64,000 nt of DNA from Oscillospiraceae bacterium (GTDB lineage: Bacteria > Bacillota > Clostridia > Oscillospirales > Acutalibacteraceae), in contig JAISGQ010000021.1 in NCBI GenBank assembly GCA_031262985.1, positions 1 to 64,000 on the forward strand, given 5' to 3'. A model generated the notes under the pieces. The model saw only the letters and a program-made list of their open reading frames with translations. It was not told the DNA's origin and did not search any database. Shown here in pieces: positions 53,138-62,385 of this stretch (position 1 is its first letter; every line of letters begins with the position of its first letter). A program made the translations under genes and the position numbers.

Positions 53138-55339
53138 TCAGTACCTTCTGGGAGGTCTGCCGCCTCTGTCTCCCCTATCGCCTCTGTCGTCGCGTCTCGG
53201 CGGACGTGAGGAGCGGTCGGGCAGCGTGTTCTCGGGAACTAATCCCTCAAGCTCGATGAGAGCCTCACGCCGCGAGAGGTTGAGCCTGCCCTTGTCGTCT
53301 ATCTCCAGCACCTTGACGATAATCTCATCGCCGACATTCACGACATCGGTGACGTTCTCCGTGCGTCTGACATCGAGGTGGCTGACGTGGCACAGTCCCT
53401 CCTTGCCCGGAGCAATCTCAACAAACGCGCCGAAGTCCATAATGCGTGTGACTACGCCCTTGAAGATTGAGCCCGGCTCGGGGTCGTTTGCGATAGTCTC
53501 GACTATCTGCAATGCGCGGCGGCAGTTCTCGATATCCACTCCGCAGATAAACACCTTGCCGTCGTCCTCAATGTCAACCTTAACTCCGCACTCGGCGGCA
53601 ATCTTCTGTATGACCTTTCCGCCGCTTCCGATAACCTCGCGGATTTTATCCACAGGCACCTGTGTGGAGAGCATCTTCGGTGCGTACTTGCTCAGCTCGT
53701 CTCTCGGCTCTGCAATCGCCTTGAGCATAATCTCGTCGAGGATGTATATACGCGCCTTGTGTGTCTTTTCGAGAGCTTCCTTCACCATTTCGGGTGTAAG
53801 TCCGTCAATCTTTAAGTCCATCTGAATAGCCGTGATACCCTCGTGAGTGCCGGCTACCTTGAAGTCCATATCGCCGAAGAAGTCCTCCAGCCCCTGAATG
53901 TCGACCATAGTCATCCATCTGTCGCCCTCGGTGATAAGTCCGCAGGAGATACCCGCAACAGGAGCTTTAATGGGAACGCCCGCGTCCATAAGCGCAAGAG
54001 TTGAGCCGCAGATTGAACCCTGCGACGTTGAGCCGTTGGAGGAGACAACCTCGGAGACAAGTCTGAGTGCGTAGGGGAACTCCGTCTCCGACGGGATTAC
54101 GGGTACGAGAGCCTTCTCGGCAAGCGCGCCGTGTCCTATCTCACGTCTGCCCGGACCTCTGCTCGGTCTGGTCTCTCCCACCGAGTAGGAGGGGAAATTG
54201 TAGTGGTGCATATATCTCTTGAACGTCTCGCCGTCAATTCCGTCAAGGAGCTGGCGGTCGCTGATAGGTCCGAGTGTAGCTATGGTGAGAACCTGTGTCT
54301 GTCCTCTTGTGAAAAGTCCCGAGCCGTGTACTCTGGGGATTAAACCGACCTCGGAGGCAAGGGGACGAAGGTCGTCCATACCTCTGCCGTCTACGCGCTT
54401 TTGCTCGTCGAGAAGCCAGCGGCGTACTACGTATTTCTGTGTGCGGTAGAGGCACTCCTCTATCTTCGCCGCGCTGTCGGGGTAAACCTCGTCAAACTTG
54501 GCGTGTACAGCCTCGTATATCGGCTTGAGACGCTCGTCGCGCACTCTCTTGTCGTCTGTGTCGAGTGCGAGCTTTATGTCCTCTGTCGCGAACTCCTTGA
54601 TTGCGTCAAGCATCTCCGCGTCAGGCTCGTTCGACGGGTAGGAGAACTTAGGCTTGCCTATCTCCGCCTTGATGCCCTCGATGAACTTGATGACAGCCTG
54701 ATTCGCCTCGTGACCTGCGATAATGCCGTTATACATAATCTCATCGGAGACTATGTCCGCTCCCGCCTCAATCATTGCGATTCTATCGGCTGTGGAGGCG
54801 ACAGTAACCGACATCTTGTTGCGTTCCTTCTGCTCGGCTGTGGGATTGATTACAATCTCGCCGTCAACTAATCCTACCGAAACTGCACTAAGAGGACCTT
54901 TCCACGGAATATCCGAAATGGATATGGCGATGGATGTGCCTATCATCGCGGCAATCTCGGGGGAGCAGTCGGGGTCTACGCTCATAACAGTCGCCACTAT
55001 CGACACGTCGTTACGCATATCCTTCGGGAACAGCGGACGAACGGGGCGGTCGATTACGCGGGAGGCGAGAACCGCCTTGTCGCTGGGTCTGCCCTCTCTC
55101 TTGAGGAATGAGCCGGGAATCTTGCCTACAGAATAGAGCTTCTCCTCAAAATCGACCGATAGGGGGAAGAAGTCGATTCCGTCTCTCGGCTTTGCCGAGG
55201 CGGTGACAGCCACGTTTACCGTAGTTTCGCCGTATCTGATAAGACACGCGCCGTTTGCGAGCTGTGCGATTTTGCCTGTCTCCGCGATAAGCGGTCTGCC
55301 CGCAAGCTCCATTTCGAAAACTTTAAAATTCTCAAACAT
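53138..55339 (-). CDS. pnp: Polyribonucleotide nucleotidyltransferase
   Basis: 3'-5' phosphorolytic exoribonuclease and part of the RNA degradosome. 733 residues with two RNase PH domains (FLKREGRPSDKAVLASRVID, then ETRPSRGPGRREIGHG), a KH domain (VIGSGGKVIQKI, GxxG motif GSGG, about residues 565-625) and an S1 domain (about residues 630-700, GVVTRIMDFGAFVEIAPG). The C-terminus is an Arg/Asp/Gly-rich tail of about 25 residues that may bind RNA. It lies downstream of rpsO, the usual order. Confidence 0.98.
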   Translation of the reverse strand: MFENFKVFEMELAGRPLIAETGKIAQLANGACLIRYGETTVNVAVTASAKPRDGIDFFPLSVDFEEKLYSVGKIPGSFLKREGRPSDKAVLASRVIDRPVRPLFPKDMRNDVSIVATVMSVDPDCSPEIAAMIGTSIAISISDIPWKGPLSAVSVGLVDGEIVINPTAEQKERNKMSVTVASTADRIAMIEAGADIVSDEIMYNGIIAGHEANQAVIKFIEGIKAEIGKPKFSYPSNEPDAEMLDAIKEFATEDIKLALDTDDKRVRDERLKPIYEAVHAKFDEVYPDSAAKIEECLYRTQKYVVRRWLLDEQKRVDGRGMDDLRPLASEVGLIPRVHGSGLFTRGQTQVLTIATLGPISDRQLLDGIDGETFKRYMHHYNFPSYSVGETRPSRGPGRREIGHGALAEKALVPVIPSETEFPYALRLVSEVVSSNGSTSQGSICGSTLALMDAGVPIKAPVAGISCGLITEGDRWMTMVDIQGLEDFFGDMDFKVAGTHEGITAIQMDLKIDGLTPEMVKEALEKTHKARIYILDEIMLKAIAEPRDELSKYAPKMLSTQVPVDKIREVIGSGGKVIQKIAAECGVKVDIEDDGKVFICGVDIENCRRALQIVETIANDPEPGSIFKGVVTRIMDFGAFVEIAPGKEGLCHVSHLDVRRTENVTDVVNVGDEIIVKVLEIDDKGRLNLSRREALIELEGLVPENTLPDRSSRPPRRDDRGDRGDRGGRPPRRY

Positions 55340-55601
55340 TTTTACTCCTGCCTTTCTTTTTTACAAATTGTTTATAAAAAAGCTTTTGTGAGGCTTAGCA
55401 ATAAAACCGATTTTCAAGCAGAACAGCCCGTTTCGCACTGCTCCTTGAACGCCCGTTTTACCGCTACGCCAAGCTTTTTTACTGAGTTAATATAGGGTTC
55501 ACCATAGGGATTACACTATAGGTTCTCCGCAAGCTTGTCCGCATACTCCCGCGGCAAAACAGGCAAATTTGCCCTTCGCAGGGGAAATACGCAAGAATCC
55601 G

Positions 55602-55656
55602 CAAAAATACGAACAGGCAAACAGGACTGTTTCTCAACAGAAATGCCCTGTCTGCC
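55602..55656 (-). terminator. Hairpin between rpsO and pnp
   Basis: On the minus strand GGCAGACAGG pairs with CCTGTTTGCC, with TGTTGAGAAACA inside, then TGTTCGTATTTTTG. It could terminate rpsO transcripts or be an RNase III-type site between rpsO and pnp. Confidence 0.65.
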
Positions 55657-55671
55657 CCTATTTTCGGAAAA

Positions 55672-55935
55672 TTACTTACGGATACCAAGCTTTGCGATAA
55701 TATCGCGGTAACGTGTGATGTCAATCTTGATAAGGTAGTTGAGAAGATTCCTTCTGTGACCTACCATCTTGAGAAGTCCTCTTCTGGAGTGGTGGTCGTT
55801 CTTGTTGATTTTAAGATGTTCGGTCAGGTCGTTGATTCTCTTTGTGAGAACGGCAATCTGAACCTCAGGAGAGCCTGTATCTCCCTCATGTCTTGCGTAC
55901 TGCGCCATTATGGCGGTCTTTTCTTCCTTTAACAT
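55672..55935 (-). CDS. rpsO: 30S ribosomal protein S15
   Basis: 87 residues, full length, with the S15 motifs [48 protein letters not shown] and the end [16 protein letters not shown]. It binds the central domain of 16S rRNA. Its leader of about 120 nt holds an imperfect hairpin (TGCGAGCCGCAT..ATGCGAGCCTCGCA, 55998-56030) that may serve autoregulation. Confidence 0.98.
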   Translation of the reverse strand: MLKEEKTAIMAQYARHEGDTGSPEVQIAVLTKRINDLTEHLKINKNDHHSRRGLLKMVGHRRNLLNYLIKIDITRYRDIIAKLGIRK

Positions 55936-56074
55936 GGTTAATTCACCTCATTTAAATATTCCGTTTTGTCACAGTATCAGGTAGCGGTGACTCCTCACAT
56001 ATGCGAGGCTCGCATTATATATGCGGCTCGCACGAGGCATACGCCTAAAACCGTGGCAATCGGTTCACTGAGCT

Positions 56075-56103
56075 ATTTTAGCACAAACATTGCGGGAGGT
56101 CAA
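56075..56103 (-). promoter_or_regulatory. Promoter of rpsO
   Basis: Minus strand TTGACC, 17-bp spacer, TAAAAT; the start point would be about 130 bp before the rpsO start codon. Confidence 0.75.
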
Positions 56104-56187
56104 CATAAATTTTGGAGGAGAGTTAGGGGATGTATCATATCATTTGACATCACAGAACCGAAATCCCTAAATTCCCCCTAATTTCAT

Positions 56188-56216
56188 TTGACATCAAAAA
56201 AATCTTGTGCTATCAT
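56188..56216 (+). promoter_or_regulatory. Promoter of gatCAB
   Basis: TTGACA, 17-bp spacer, TATCAT, immediately upstream of the T-box leader. Confidence 0.85.
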
Positions 56217-56237
56217 ATATAGAAATAAATCCTACAG

Positions 56238-56530
56238 GTTGTGACGGAGAGAGTAGGCGTAATCCTCAAGCACAGAGAGCCGCATAGTGGTGCGATTGCG
56301 GCGTTGAGTATATGCCGAAGAACACTCCCGAACCGACGGAAGAAAGCAGAGCCGCCTCCCCTGCACCATTGCGAGGAGGAGGAGTAATCTGTCAGTAGAA
56401 CCGTCCGCGTGCGAGGCGTTATTCGCGCATATAAGTGAGTTTGCCGAGGACGGCAGCTAATATGGGTGGTACCGCGGATTTTTTCCGTCCCATACCCGTA
56501 GGAGCTGTATGCCCTTCGGCTTTTTCTGTT
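56238..56530 (+). promoter_or_regulatory. T-box leader of gatCAB, probably Asn-specific
   Basis: The hallmark T-box sequence appears as GGGTGGTACCGCGG at 56464-56477, followed by a T run and CCGTCCC. Stem I runs from about 56246 to 56345; in its 3' strand AGAGTATATGCC-type S-turn and then GAAGAACACTC contain a candidate specifier AAC (Asn). Uncharged tRNA-Asn would then raise expression of the amidotransferase that makes Asn-tRNA-Asn. The specifier assignment is tentative; GAA (Glu) or CAC in another register cannot be excluded by eye. Confidence 0.85.
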
Positions 56531-56587
56531 GCAAAATTTCTACTGCAAAATTTCTACTGCAAAATTAAAGAAAGGCGGGGTTCTGTC

Positions 56588-56875
56588 ATGAAAATTACAA
56601 AGGAAACAGTTTCGTATGTAGCGGAGTTGTCGAGGATTAAGCTGGGCGAGGAGCAAACCGAGAGGATGCTAGGCGAGCTCAGCGAAATAATCGACTACAT
56701 GGATATTCTCAGCGGAGTTGACACCGAGGGAGTAGAACCTCTTTCTCATGTTTTCTCCATAAACAACGTAGTGAGGGAGGACGAGGTCAAGCCCTCGTAC
56801 AACCGAACGATTCTCATCGAAAACGCGCCTGAACACACAGAGCAGTCTGTAGTAGTTCCGAAAACAGTGGAATAA
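56588..56875 (+). CDS. gatC: Asp/Glu-tRNA(Asn/Gln) amidotransferase subunit C
   Basis: 95 residues, small subunit that stabilises GatAB. Typical blocks are VSYVAELSRIKLGEEQ, EIIDYMDILSGVDTEGVEPLSH and VREDEVKPSY. The ATG at 56588 follows GAAAGGCGGGG; upstream in-frame codons lie inside the T-box leader and are not used. gatA follows after 12 bp. Confidence 0.97.
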   Translation: MKITKETVSYVAELSRIKLGEEQTERMLGELSEIIDYMDILSGVDTEGVEPLSHVFSINNVVREDEVKPSYNRTILIENAPEHTEQSVVVPKTVE

Positions 56876-56887
56876 GGAGGGGTAAAA

Positions 56888-58372
56888 ATGCGCGATATTT
56901 TAAAAATGACCGCCATCGAGGTGGGCGAAGCTATCAGGAAGGGCGAAATAACCTCCGTGGAGGCGACCTCCGCGCTTCTTGACGCGATAGAAGCCGCCGA
57001 TTCTGAGATTAACGCCTACATCACCGTGTGCCGAGAGGCGGCACTCGAACAGGCGAAGAAGGTGCAAAAGCTCATTGAGAGCGGCGAGCTGAGCGGACCT
57101 CTTGCGGGAGTTCCCATAGCTATAAAGGACAACATCTGCACAAAGGGAGTTAAGACAAGCTGTGCATCTAAGATACTGGGCGACTTTAAGCCTCCCTACG
57201 ACGCGACTGTAATCACGCGGCTGGAGGAGGCAGGCATGGTGGTTGTGGGCAAACTCAACATGGACGAGTTCGCCATGGGTTCTACCACTGAAACCTCCTT
57301 CTACGGCGCAACAAAGAATCCGTGGGATAAAAACAAAGTTCCGGGCGGCTCTTCCGGCGGCGCGGCGGCGGCAGTTGCGGCGGGAGAGGCGTTTTGCGCC
57401 CTCGGCTCGGACACAGGCGGCAGTATTCGCCAGCCCGCCTCTTATTGCGGAGTGACAGGCTTCAAGCCTACCTACGGCACGGTGTCGCGCTACGGACTTA
57501 TCGCCTACGCCTCCTCCCTCGACCAGATAGGACCTGTCGCGAGAGATGTCCGCGACTGCGCGGCTATCATGGATATAATCAAGGGCAAGGACTGCATGGA
57601 CGGCACGTCAATCGAGCTTGAGGAGCAGAACGAATCCTACCTCCAAATGCTTAGCGGCGACGTAAGTAAGCTCAGAGTTGCCCTCCCCAAGGAGTGCTTC
57701 GGCGAGGGAGTGGACGACGAAGTTCGCAGCAGCGTCCTCCTAATGGCGGAGGAGCTTAAAAAGCAGGGTGCAGAGGTCACGGAGATAAGCCTTCCGTTTA
57801 TAAAATACGTAATACCGACCTACTACATCATGGCGACTGCTGAGGCGTCCTCGAACCTCTCGAGGTTCGACGGAGTAAAGTACGGATTTAGGGCCACAGA
57901 GTATGACGGACTGCGCGATTTATATGAAGCTACCCGAAGCGAGGGCTTCGGCGAGGAGGTAAAGAAGCGCATACTGCTCGGCACATTCGTCCTCTCCTCC
58001 GGCTACTACGACGCGTACTACAAGAAGGCGTTGCAGGTAAAGTCAATCATCAAGGAGCAGTTTGACAGCATTTTCGAGCAGTATGACGTTATCATCTGCC
58101 CGACTGCGCCGGCTACCGCTCCTACTATAGGGGAGAGCCTAAGCGATTCACTCAAGATGTACCTCTCCGATATATTCACCGTTTCGCCGAATATTGCGGG
58201 ACTGCCCGCCCTCTCCGTTCCGTGCGGATTCGACAGATCGGGTATGCCGATAGGCGCGCAGATTATAGGTCCGCGCTTAGGCGAGAGGAACGTACTCGGC
58301 GCGGGTTACGCCTACCAGCAAGTGACTGATTTTCATAAAAGAAACGCCGCTGAAAGGAGTGAGACAAAATGA
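56888..58372 (+). CDS. gatA: Asp/Glu-tRNA(Asn/Gln) amidotransferase subunit A
   Basis: 494 residues, the amidase that releases ammonia from glutamine. The Ser-cisSer-Lys triad is visible: Lys in PIAIKDNICTKG (about residue 77), Ser in KVPGGSSGGAAAAVA and the nucleophile in GSDTGGSIRQPASYCG. It overlaps gatB by 4 bp. Together with gatC and gatB it forms the ammonia-channelling complex for Gln-tRNA-Gln and Asn-tRNA-Asn. Confidence 0.99.
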   Translation: MRDILKMTAIEVGEAIRKGEITSVEATSALLDAIEAADSEINAYITVCREAALEQAKKVQKLIESGELSGPLAGVPIAIKDNICTKGVKTSCASKILGDFKPPYDATVITRLEEAGMVVVGKLNMDEFAMGSTTETSFYGATKNPWDKNKVPGGSSGGAAAAVAAGEAFCALGSDTGGSIRQPASYCGVTGFKPTYGTVSRYGLIAYASSLDQIGPVARDVRDCAAIMDIIKGKDCMDGTSIELEEQNESYLQMLSGDVSKLRVALPKECFGEGVDDEVRSSVLLMAEELKKQGAEVTEISLPFIKYVIPTYYIMATAEASSNLSRFDGVKYGFRATEYDGLRDLYEATRSEGFGEEVKKRILLGTFVLSSGYYDAYYKKALQVKSIIKEQFDSIFEQYDVIICPTAPATAPTIGESLSDSLKMYLSDIFTVSPNIAGLPALSVPCGFDRSGMPIGAQIIGPRLGERNVLGAGYAYQQVTDFHKRNAAERSETK

Positions 58373-59811
58373 CATGGGAAACCGTAATGGGGCTGGAGGT
58401 TCACGTTGAGCTTGCCACAAAGTCCAAGATATTCTGCTCCTGCACAACCGAGTTCGGCGGAGAGGCGAACACTCACTGCTGTCCGATTTGCACGGGTATG
58501 CCCGGCACGCTCCCCGTACTCAACGAGAAGGTGCTGGAGTTCGCCCTGAAGGCGGGAATCGCCCTTAACTGCGACATAACGCGGTACAACAAGTTTGACA
58601 GGAAGAACTACTTCTACCCAGATTTGCCCAAGGCATACCAGATTTCACAGCTCTACTTCCCCTTCGCGAAGAACGGCAAGGTGGAGATTACCACTAAGTC
58701 GGGAGAGAAAAAGACTATCGGCATCCACGAAATTCACATGGAGGAGGACGCGGGCAAGCTGATTCACTCCCCCTTCGGAGACGCTACCTACGCCGACTAC
58801 AACCGCTGCGGAGTGCCGCTCATCGAGATTGTCTCAGAGCCTGATTTTCGCGGCAGTGACGAGGTTATAGCATACCTCGAGCAGGTTAAGTCAACGCTTG
58901 AGTATCTGGGAGTGTCCGACTGCAAGATGCAGGAGGGCTCAATGCGTGCAGACGTCAACCTCTCCGTTCGCCCTGTGGGGTCAAAGGAGTTCGGCACTCG
59001 AACCGAGATGAAGAACATCAACTCCTTCAAAGCTATCGAACACGCCATTGAGTTCGAGACGAAGCGGCAGATTGAGCTCCTCGAGAGCGGCGGCAGGGTA
59101 GTTCAGCAGACGCGCCGCTGGGACGACAACAAGAGCAAGAGCTACGCCATGCGTTCTAAGGAGAACGCGCAGGACTACCGCTACTTCCCCGAGCCGGACA
59201 TTCCTCCTATCAGCGTGTCGGAGGAGCGTCTCGCCGCACTCAAGGCGGAGCAGCCCGAGCTTGCAGGTCCTAAGAAGCTTCGATATATCGAGCAGTTCGG
59301 TCTCTCCGACTACCACGCCTCGATAATTACGCTCAACAAGAATATCGCGCGGATATTCGAGCAGACTGCCGAGCTGTGCGGCGAGCCGAAAGAGGTGTGC
59401 AACTGGATTATCGGAAACGCCATGTACCTCATCAACGAGCGGTCGATGGAGCTGGGCGACGTGTCGCTCTCCCCTCGCGTGTTCGCGGAGTTTATTAAGG
59501 CTATCACCTCCGGCAAGATAAACAAGAGCGTGGGTAAAACTCTCTTTGAGGTTATATTTGATTCGGACGACAGCTTTGATATAGATAAGTATATTGCCGA
59601 CAATCAGCTCGCCGTAATAGACGACGACGGAGCTATCTACGAGGTTGTGCAGGCGATTATCTCGGCTAATCCGCAGTCGGTGGAGCAGTACAAGGAGGGC
59701 AAGACTAAGGTCATGGCGTTCTTTGTGGGGCAGTGCATGAGGCAGCTCAAGGGCAAGGCGAATCCGGATAAGGTCAATAAGATTATAGTCGAGGAACTGG
59801 CGAAGCAGTGA
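58369..59811 (+). CDS. gatB: Asp/Glu-tRNA(Asn/Gln) amidotransferase subunit B
   Basis: 480 residues; activates the tRNA-bound carboxylate with ATP and binds the tRNA. The start MTWETVMGLEVHVELATKSK, the zinc cysteines in FCSCTTEFGG and HCCPICTGMPG, the block YFYPDLPKAYQISQ, and KDNNSFKAIEHAIEFE-type EMKNINSFKAIEHAIEFE are all present; the C-terminal YqeY-like tail ends GQCMRQLKGKANPDKVNKII. ATGA overlap with gatA indicates coupling. Confidence 0.99.
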   Translation: MTWETVMGLEVHVELATKSKIFCSCTTEFGGEANTHCCPICTGMPGTLPVLNEKVLEFALKAGIALNCDITRYNKFDRKNYFYPDLPKAYQISQLYFPFAKNGKVEITTKSGEKKTIGIHEIHMEEDAGKLIHSPFGDATYADYNRCGVPLIEIVSEPDFRGSDEVIAYLEQVKSTLEYLGVSDCKMQEGSMRADVNLSVRPVGSKEFGTRTEMKNINSFKAIEHAIEFETKRQIELLESGGRVVQQTRRWDDNKSKSYAMRSKENAQDYRYFPEPDIPPISVSEERLAALKAEQPELAGPKKLRYIEQFGLSDYHASIITLNKNIARIFEQTAELCGEPKEVCNWIIGNAMYLINERSMELGDVSLSPRVFAEFIKAITSGKINKSVGKTLFEVIFDSDDSFDIDKYIADNQLAVIDDDGAIYEVVQAIISANPQSVEQYKEGKTKVMAFFVGQCMRQLKGKANPDKVNKIIVEELAKQ

Positions 59812-59968
59812 GTTTGAGTTATAGTGATTCGGATATAGGCATTGACTATGTATGTCAAAATTAACTACGGTAAACTTTCGGTTATAAGTAGGTCGCAAGG
59901 CGACCTACACAGGGGAACCCCCGACGAGGGTCCCATGCACCCTCACTGCGTTTTTCTGACGATAGGGG

Positions 59969-60072
59969 ATTTTAAATTAACTTAGAAAACCTCCAATCAA
60001 AGCTCGAAAAAACTTTCGTATATGGATTTTTTGGGCTTTGATTGGCTTAGGGTTTCTTAGTTAATTTTAAAT
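59969..60072. repeat. Hairpin element H, copy e (inside repeat R)
   Basis: Ends ATTTTAAATTAACTTAGAAAAC and GGTTTCTTAGTTAATTTTAAAT; inner stem CAATCAAAGC/GCTTTGATTG differs from copies a-d but is again self-complementary. Loop contains CGAAAAAACTTTCGTATATGG. Confidence 0.9.
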
Positions 60073-60115
60073 GATTCGCACCTCTGCGGAGGGCGACTTA
60101 AGACTCTGTCCGATT

Positions 60116-60213
60116 CTAAATTAACTTAGAAAACAACAAAGAAAAGCGCGAAAAAGCTTTCGCATATGGGTTTTTTGGGCTTTTCTTGCATTGTTTTGTT
60201 AGTGAATTTTGAA
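60116..60213. repeat. Hairpin element H, copy f (inside repeat R)
   Basis: Ends TAAATTAACTTAGAAAACAA and TTGTTTTGTTAGTGAATTTT; inner stem AGAAAAGC/GCTTTTCT. The loop CGAAAAAGCTTTCGCATATGG is close to that of copy e. Confidence 0.9.
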
Positions 60214-60339
60214 TGAAGAATACTGCAAGCCTTTACAAAGGCTTGACCTAAATTTTAACTCTTTGGCAACAGATTTAAGTTAAGTGTTTGACTTTTTGGC
60301 AACAGATTGTAGTTTGGTGTGGACTTGTTGGTGCGGACT

Positions 60340-61341
60340 TTACATCTTCTCCCACGCTCTCGGTATGTACAGCCGCGTGTACTCCTCCACCGCGAAGTGG
60401 TCGGTCATCGCCGCAATGTAGTCCACAGCCGCGCGTTCCGCTCCCTCATTTTCAATAATTGCCCCGTACTCACGGGGGATAAGCGAAGGATTGTCAAGGT
60501 AGGCGGCAAACAGCGTCTGCACAAGCAGAACCGCCTTCCCCTCCTCCCCCTTGGCAATGGGGTTTTTGTAGACATTCTCAAACATGAACTCGTGAAGCTC
60601 CGAAAACGCCGCGCCGACATCGGGAGCTAATTTTATCTCACGCTCCGTACTGCTCTCAATTACGGAGTGTATAAGCGTATTTATCCGCTCACTGTGACTG
60701 TTTCCGATAACACGTCGTATGTGAAGCGGAATATCCTCGTTCCTCATGATTCCCGCCCGCAGGCTGTCGTCTATATCATGGCTTATGTAGGCAATTCTGT
60801 CGGAGAGACGCACTACCTTACCCTCAAGCGTGTACGCCTCCTCACCTTTTGTGTGGTGTACAATGCTGTCGCGTACCTCGTCGGTGAGGTTCAGCCCCCT
60901 GCCGTCGTTCTCCAGCACGTCTACTACCCGAAGGCTCTGCTCGTAGTGGGTGAACCCGAAGGAGGAGACAGCCGCCAAAGCGCGTTCTCCCGCGTGTCCG
61001 AAAGGAGTGTGACCTAAGTCGTGTCCTAACGCCGCCGCCTCCGTCAAGTCCTCATTGAGGCGGAGCGAACGGGCGATGGTACGCGCAATCTGTGACGCCT
61101 CCAAGGTGTGTGTCAGGCGCGTCCTGTAGTGGTCGCCCGAGGGAGCAAGGTACACCTGCGTCTTGTGCTTTAGCCGCCGAAACGACTTGCTGTGGATAAT
61201 CCTGTCCCTGTCGCGCTGAAAATCGGTGCGTATCTCGCATTTCTTCTCCTCCCTCAGCCGACCTCTCGTGCTGTCGGCGAAGGCGGCGTAGGGAGCAAGC
61301 ACCGCGCGTTCGATTTGCTCCGTGCGTTCTCTTATATTCAA
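60340..61341 (-). CDS. dGTPase-like HD domain triphosphohydrolase
   Basis: About 333 residues, deoxyguanosinetriphosphate triphosphohydrolase-like. The metal-binding HD motifs are RTRLTHTLEASQIARTIAR, LGHDLGHTPFGHAGE and, further on, RIAYISHDIDDSL. The family start is NIRERTEQIERAVLAPYAAF, so the TTG at 61341, preceded by AGAGGTGA, is preferred over an ATG at 61485 that would overlap yigZ and add a tail without family character. Hydrolyses dNTPs to the nucleoside and triphosphate; often encoded next to dnaG in Clostridia. The C-terminus ends IPRAWEKM. Confidence 0.9.
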   Translation of the reverse strand: MNIRERTEQIERAVLAPYAAFADSTRGRLREEKKCEIRTDFQRDRDRIIHSKSFRRLKHKTQVYLAPSGDHYRTRLTHTLEASQIARTIARSLRLNEDLTEAAALGHDLGHTPFGHAGERALAAVSSFGFTHYEQSLRVVDVLENDGRGLNLTDEVRDSIVHHTKGEEAYTLEGKVVRLSDRIAYISHDIDDSLRAGIMRNEDIPLHIRRVIGNSHSERINTLIHSVIESSTEREIKLAPDVGAAFSELHEFMFENVYKNPIAKGEEGKAVLLVQTLFAAYLDNPSLIPREYGAIIENEGAERAAVDYIAAMTDHFAVEEYTRLYIPRAWEKM

Positions 61342-61468
61342 GCGGTGTTCACCTCTCTGACTGTGGGTAGGAGTAATAAGTTGCTGTAATGGCGGCGGAG
61401 TATTAGTCTCTTGTAGTACATCTACATATACGCCGTCTTTCGCCGCAATCCCTTTGTTTTTTTGAAAA

Positions 61469-62116
61469 TTATTCGGAAAATTCATAATATTCGGAGGAGA
61501 TGTAGTTCTCCTTCACCTCCGCGTTAGTTGCGTCGGCGAGCTTTTGTCTGAAATTCGGGAGGAGAGAGGGAGCTATGTGGAAGATAATCTCCACCTGCTC
61601 GAGGAACTCGGTCTTGTCGATTACTCCTCCGCAGTCGGAAATGAGGGTGCTGACGGGAGTATACCTGCCGTAGCCGCACAGTATGCTGTAGGTGTCACAC
61701 ATACGCATTACTACTGCCTCTCCGCACTCCACGGCGAGGGCGGCGGCTCGTGAGTAGGCGCGGACAAGTCCTCCTGTGCCGAGCAGCACACCGCCGAAGT
61801 AGCGGACTACGGCGACGGCGGCGTCTGTCACTTCTGATTTGGTGAGTACTCCGAGCGTGGGCATACCGGCACTGCCTGAAGGTTCGCCGTCGTCGGAGAA
61901 GCGGAAGATATTCCCCTCGCGCAGGCGGTAGGCGTAGACGCAGTGTCTCGCGTCCCAGTACTCCGAGCGGATTTCGGCTATGAAGCTAAGGGCTTCCTCC
62001 TCGGTTTTTACTGGCTTAATGAAGCCGATAAAGCGGGATTTTTTCTCTGTGAACTCGTCGTGGGCGGCGCGGCGTACAGTTTTGTACTCCGCACCGACTT
62101 GGTTTTCTCCGCTCAT
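61469..62116 (-). CDS. yigZ: YigZ/IMPACT family protein
   Basis: About 215 residues, UPF0029/IMPACT N-terminal domain followed by the DUF1949 domain. Key blocks are EFTEKKSRFIGFIKPV, SDDGEPSGSAGMPTL and VVRYFGGVLLGTGGLVRAYS. Its biochemical role is not settled; eukaryotic IMPACT controls Gcn2. The ATG at 62116 follows GAGGTG by 5 nt. The dGTPase-like gene follows on the same strand. Confidence 0.92.
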   Translation of the reverse strand: MSGENQVGAEYKTVRRAAHDEFTEKKSRFIGFIKPVKTEEEALSFIAEIRSEYWDARHCVYAYRLREGNIFRFSDDGEPSGSAGMPTLGVLTKSEVTDAAVAVVRYFGGVLLGTGGLVRAYSRAAALAVECGEAVVMRMCDTYSILCGYGRYTPVSTLISDCGGVIDKTEFLEQVEIIFHIAPSLLPNFRQKLADATNAEVKENYISSEYYEFSE

Positions 62117-62147
62117 ACACACACCTCATAACTAAAATTTGTTGCCA

Positions 62148-62385
62148 AAGAGACAAACTCCAACTGTAATCTGTTGCCAAAGACTGAGAATTTGGGTCAA
62201 GCCTTTGTAAAGGCTTGCGGGTTGTTAGGGCAGAGCCCTGACTCGCTCTCCGCAGAGAGCGAAATTCTCTTATCGTCAGAAAAACGCAGGAGGGGTAGGA
62301 AAATGTCCCCCTGGACATTTTCCTTAGGGGAACCCTCGTCGGGGGTTCCCCTGTATAGGTCGCCGAGCGACCTATAGGGCGTCCC
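62148..62385. repeat. Modular multi-hairpin repeat R, copy 3 (inverted)
   Basis: Inverse complement of the copy at 23744: CTGTTGCCAAAGA, GTCAAGCCTTTGTAAAGGCTTGC, AGGGCAGAGCCCT, CGCTCTCCGCAGAGAGCG, the GGACATTTTCC palindrome, GGGGAACCC..GGGTTCCCC and GGTCGC..GCGACC. Confidence 0.9.

Larger units (their letters stand above)
59885..60285. repeat. Modular multi-hairpin repeat R, copy 2, interrupted twice by element H
   Basis: Starts like copy 1 (AAGTAGGTCGCAAGGCGACCTAC) and ends like it (GCAAGCCTTTACAAAGGCTTGACC, CTCTTTGGCAACAGATTT), with an internal deletion of the GGACATTTTTT part. Two H elements are inserted at 59969-60072 and 60116-60213. A short extra TTTTTGGCAACAGATT copy lies at 60293-60308. 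Confidence 0.85.
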
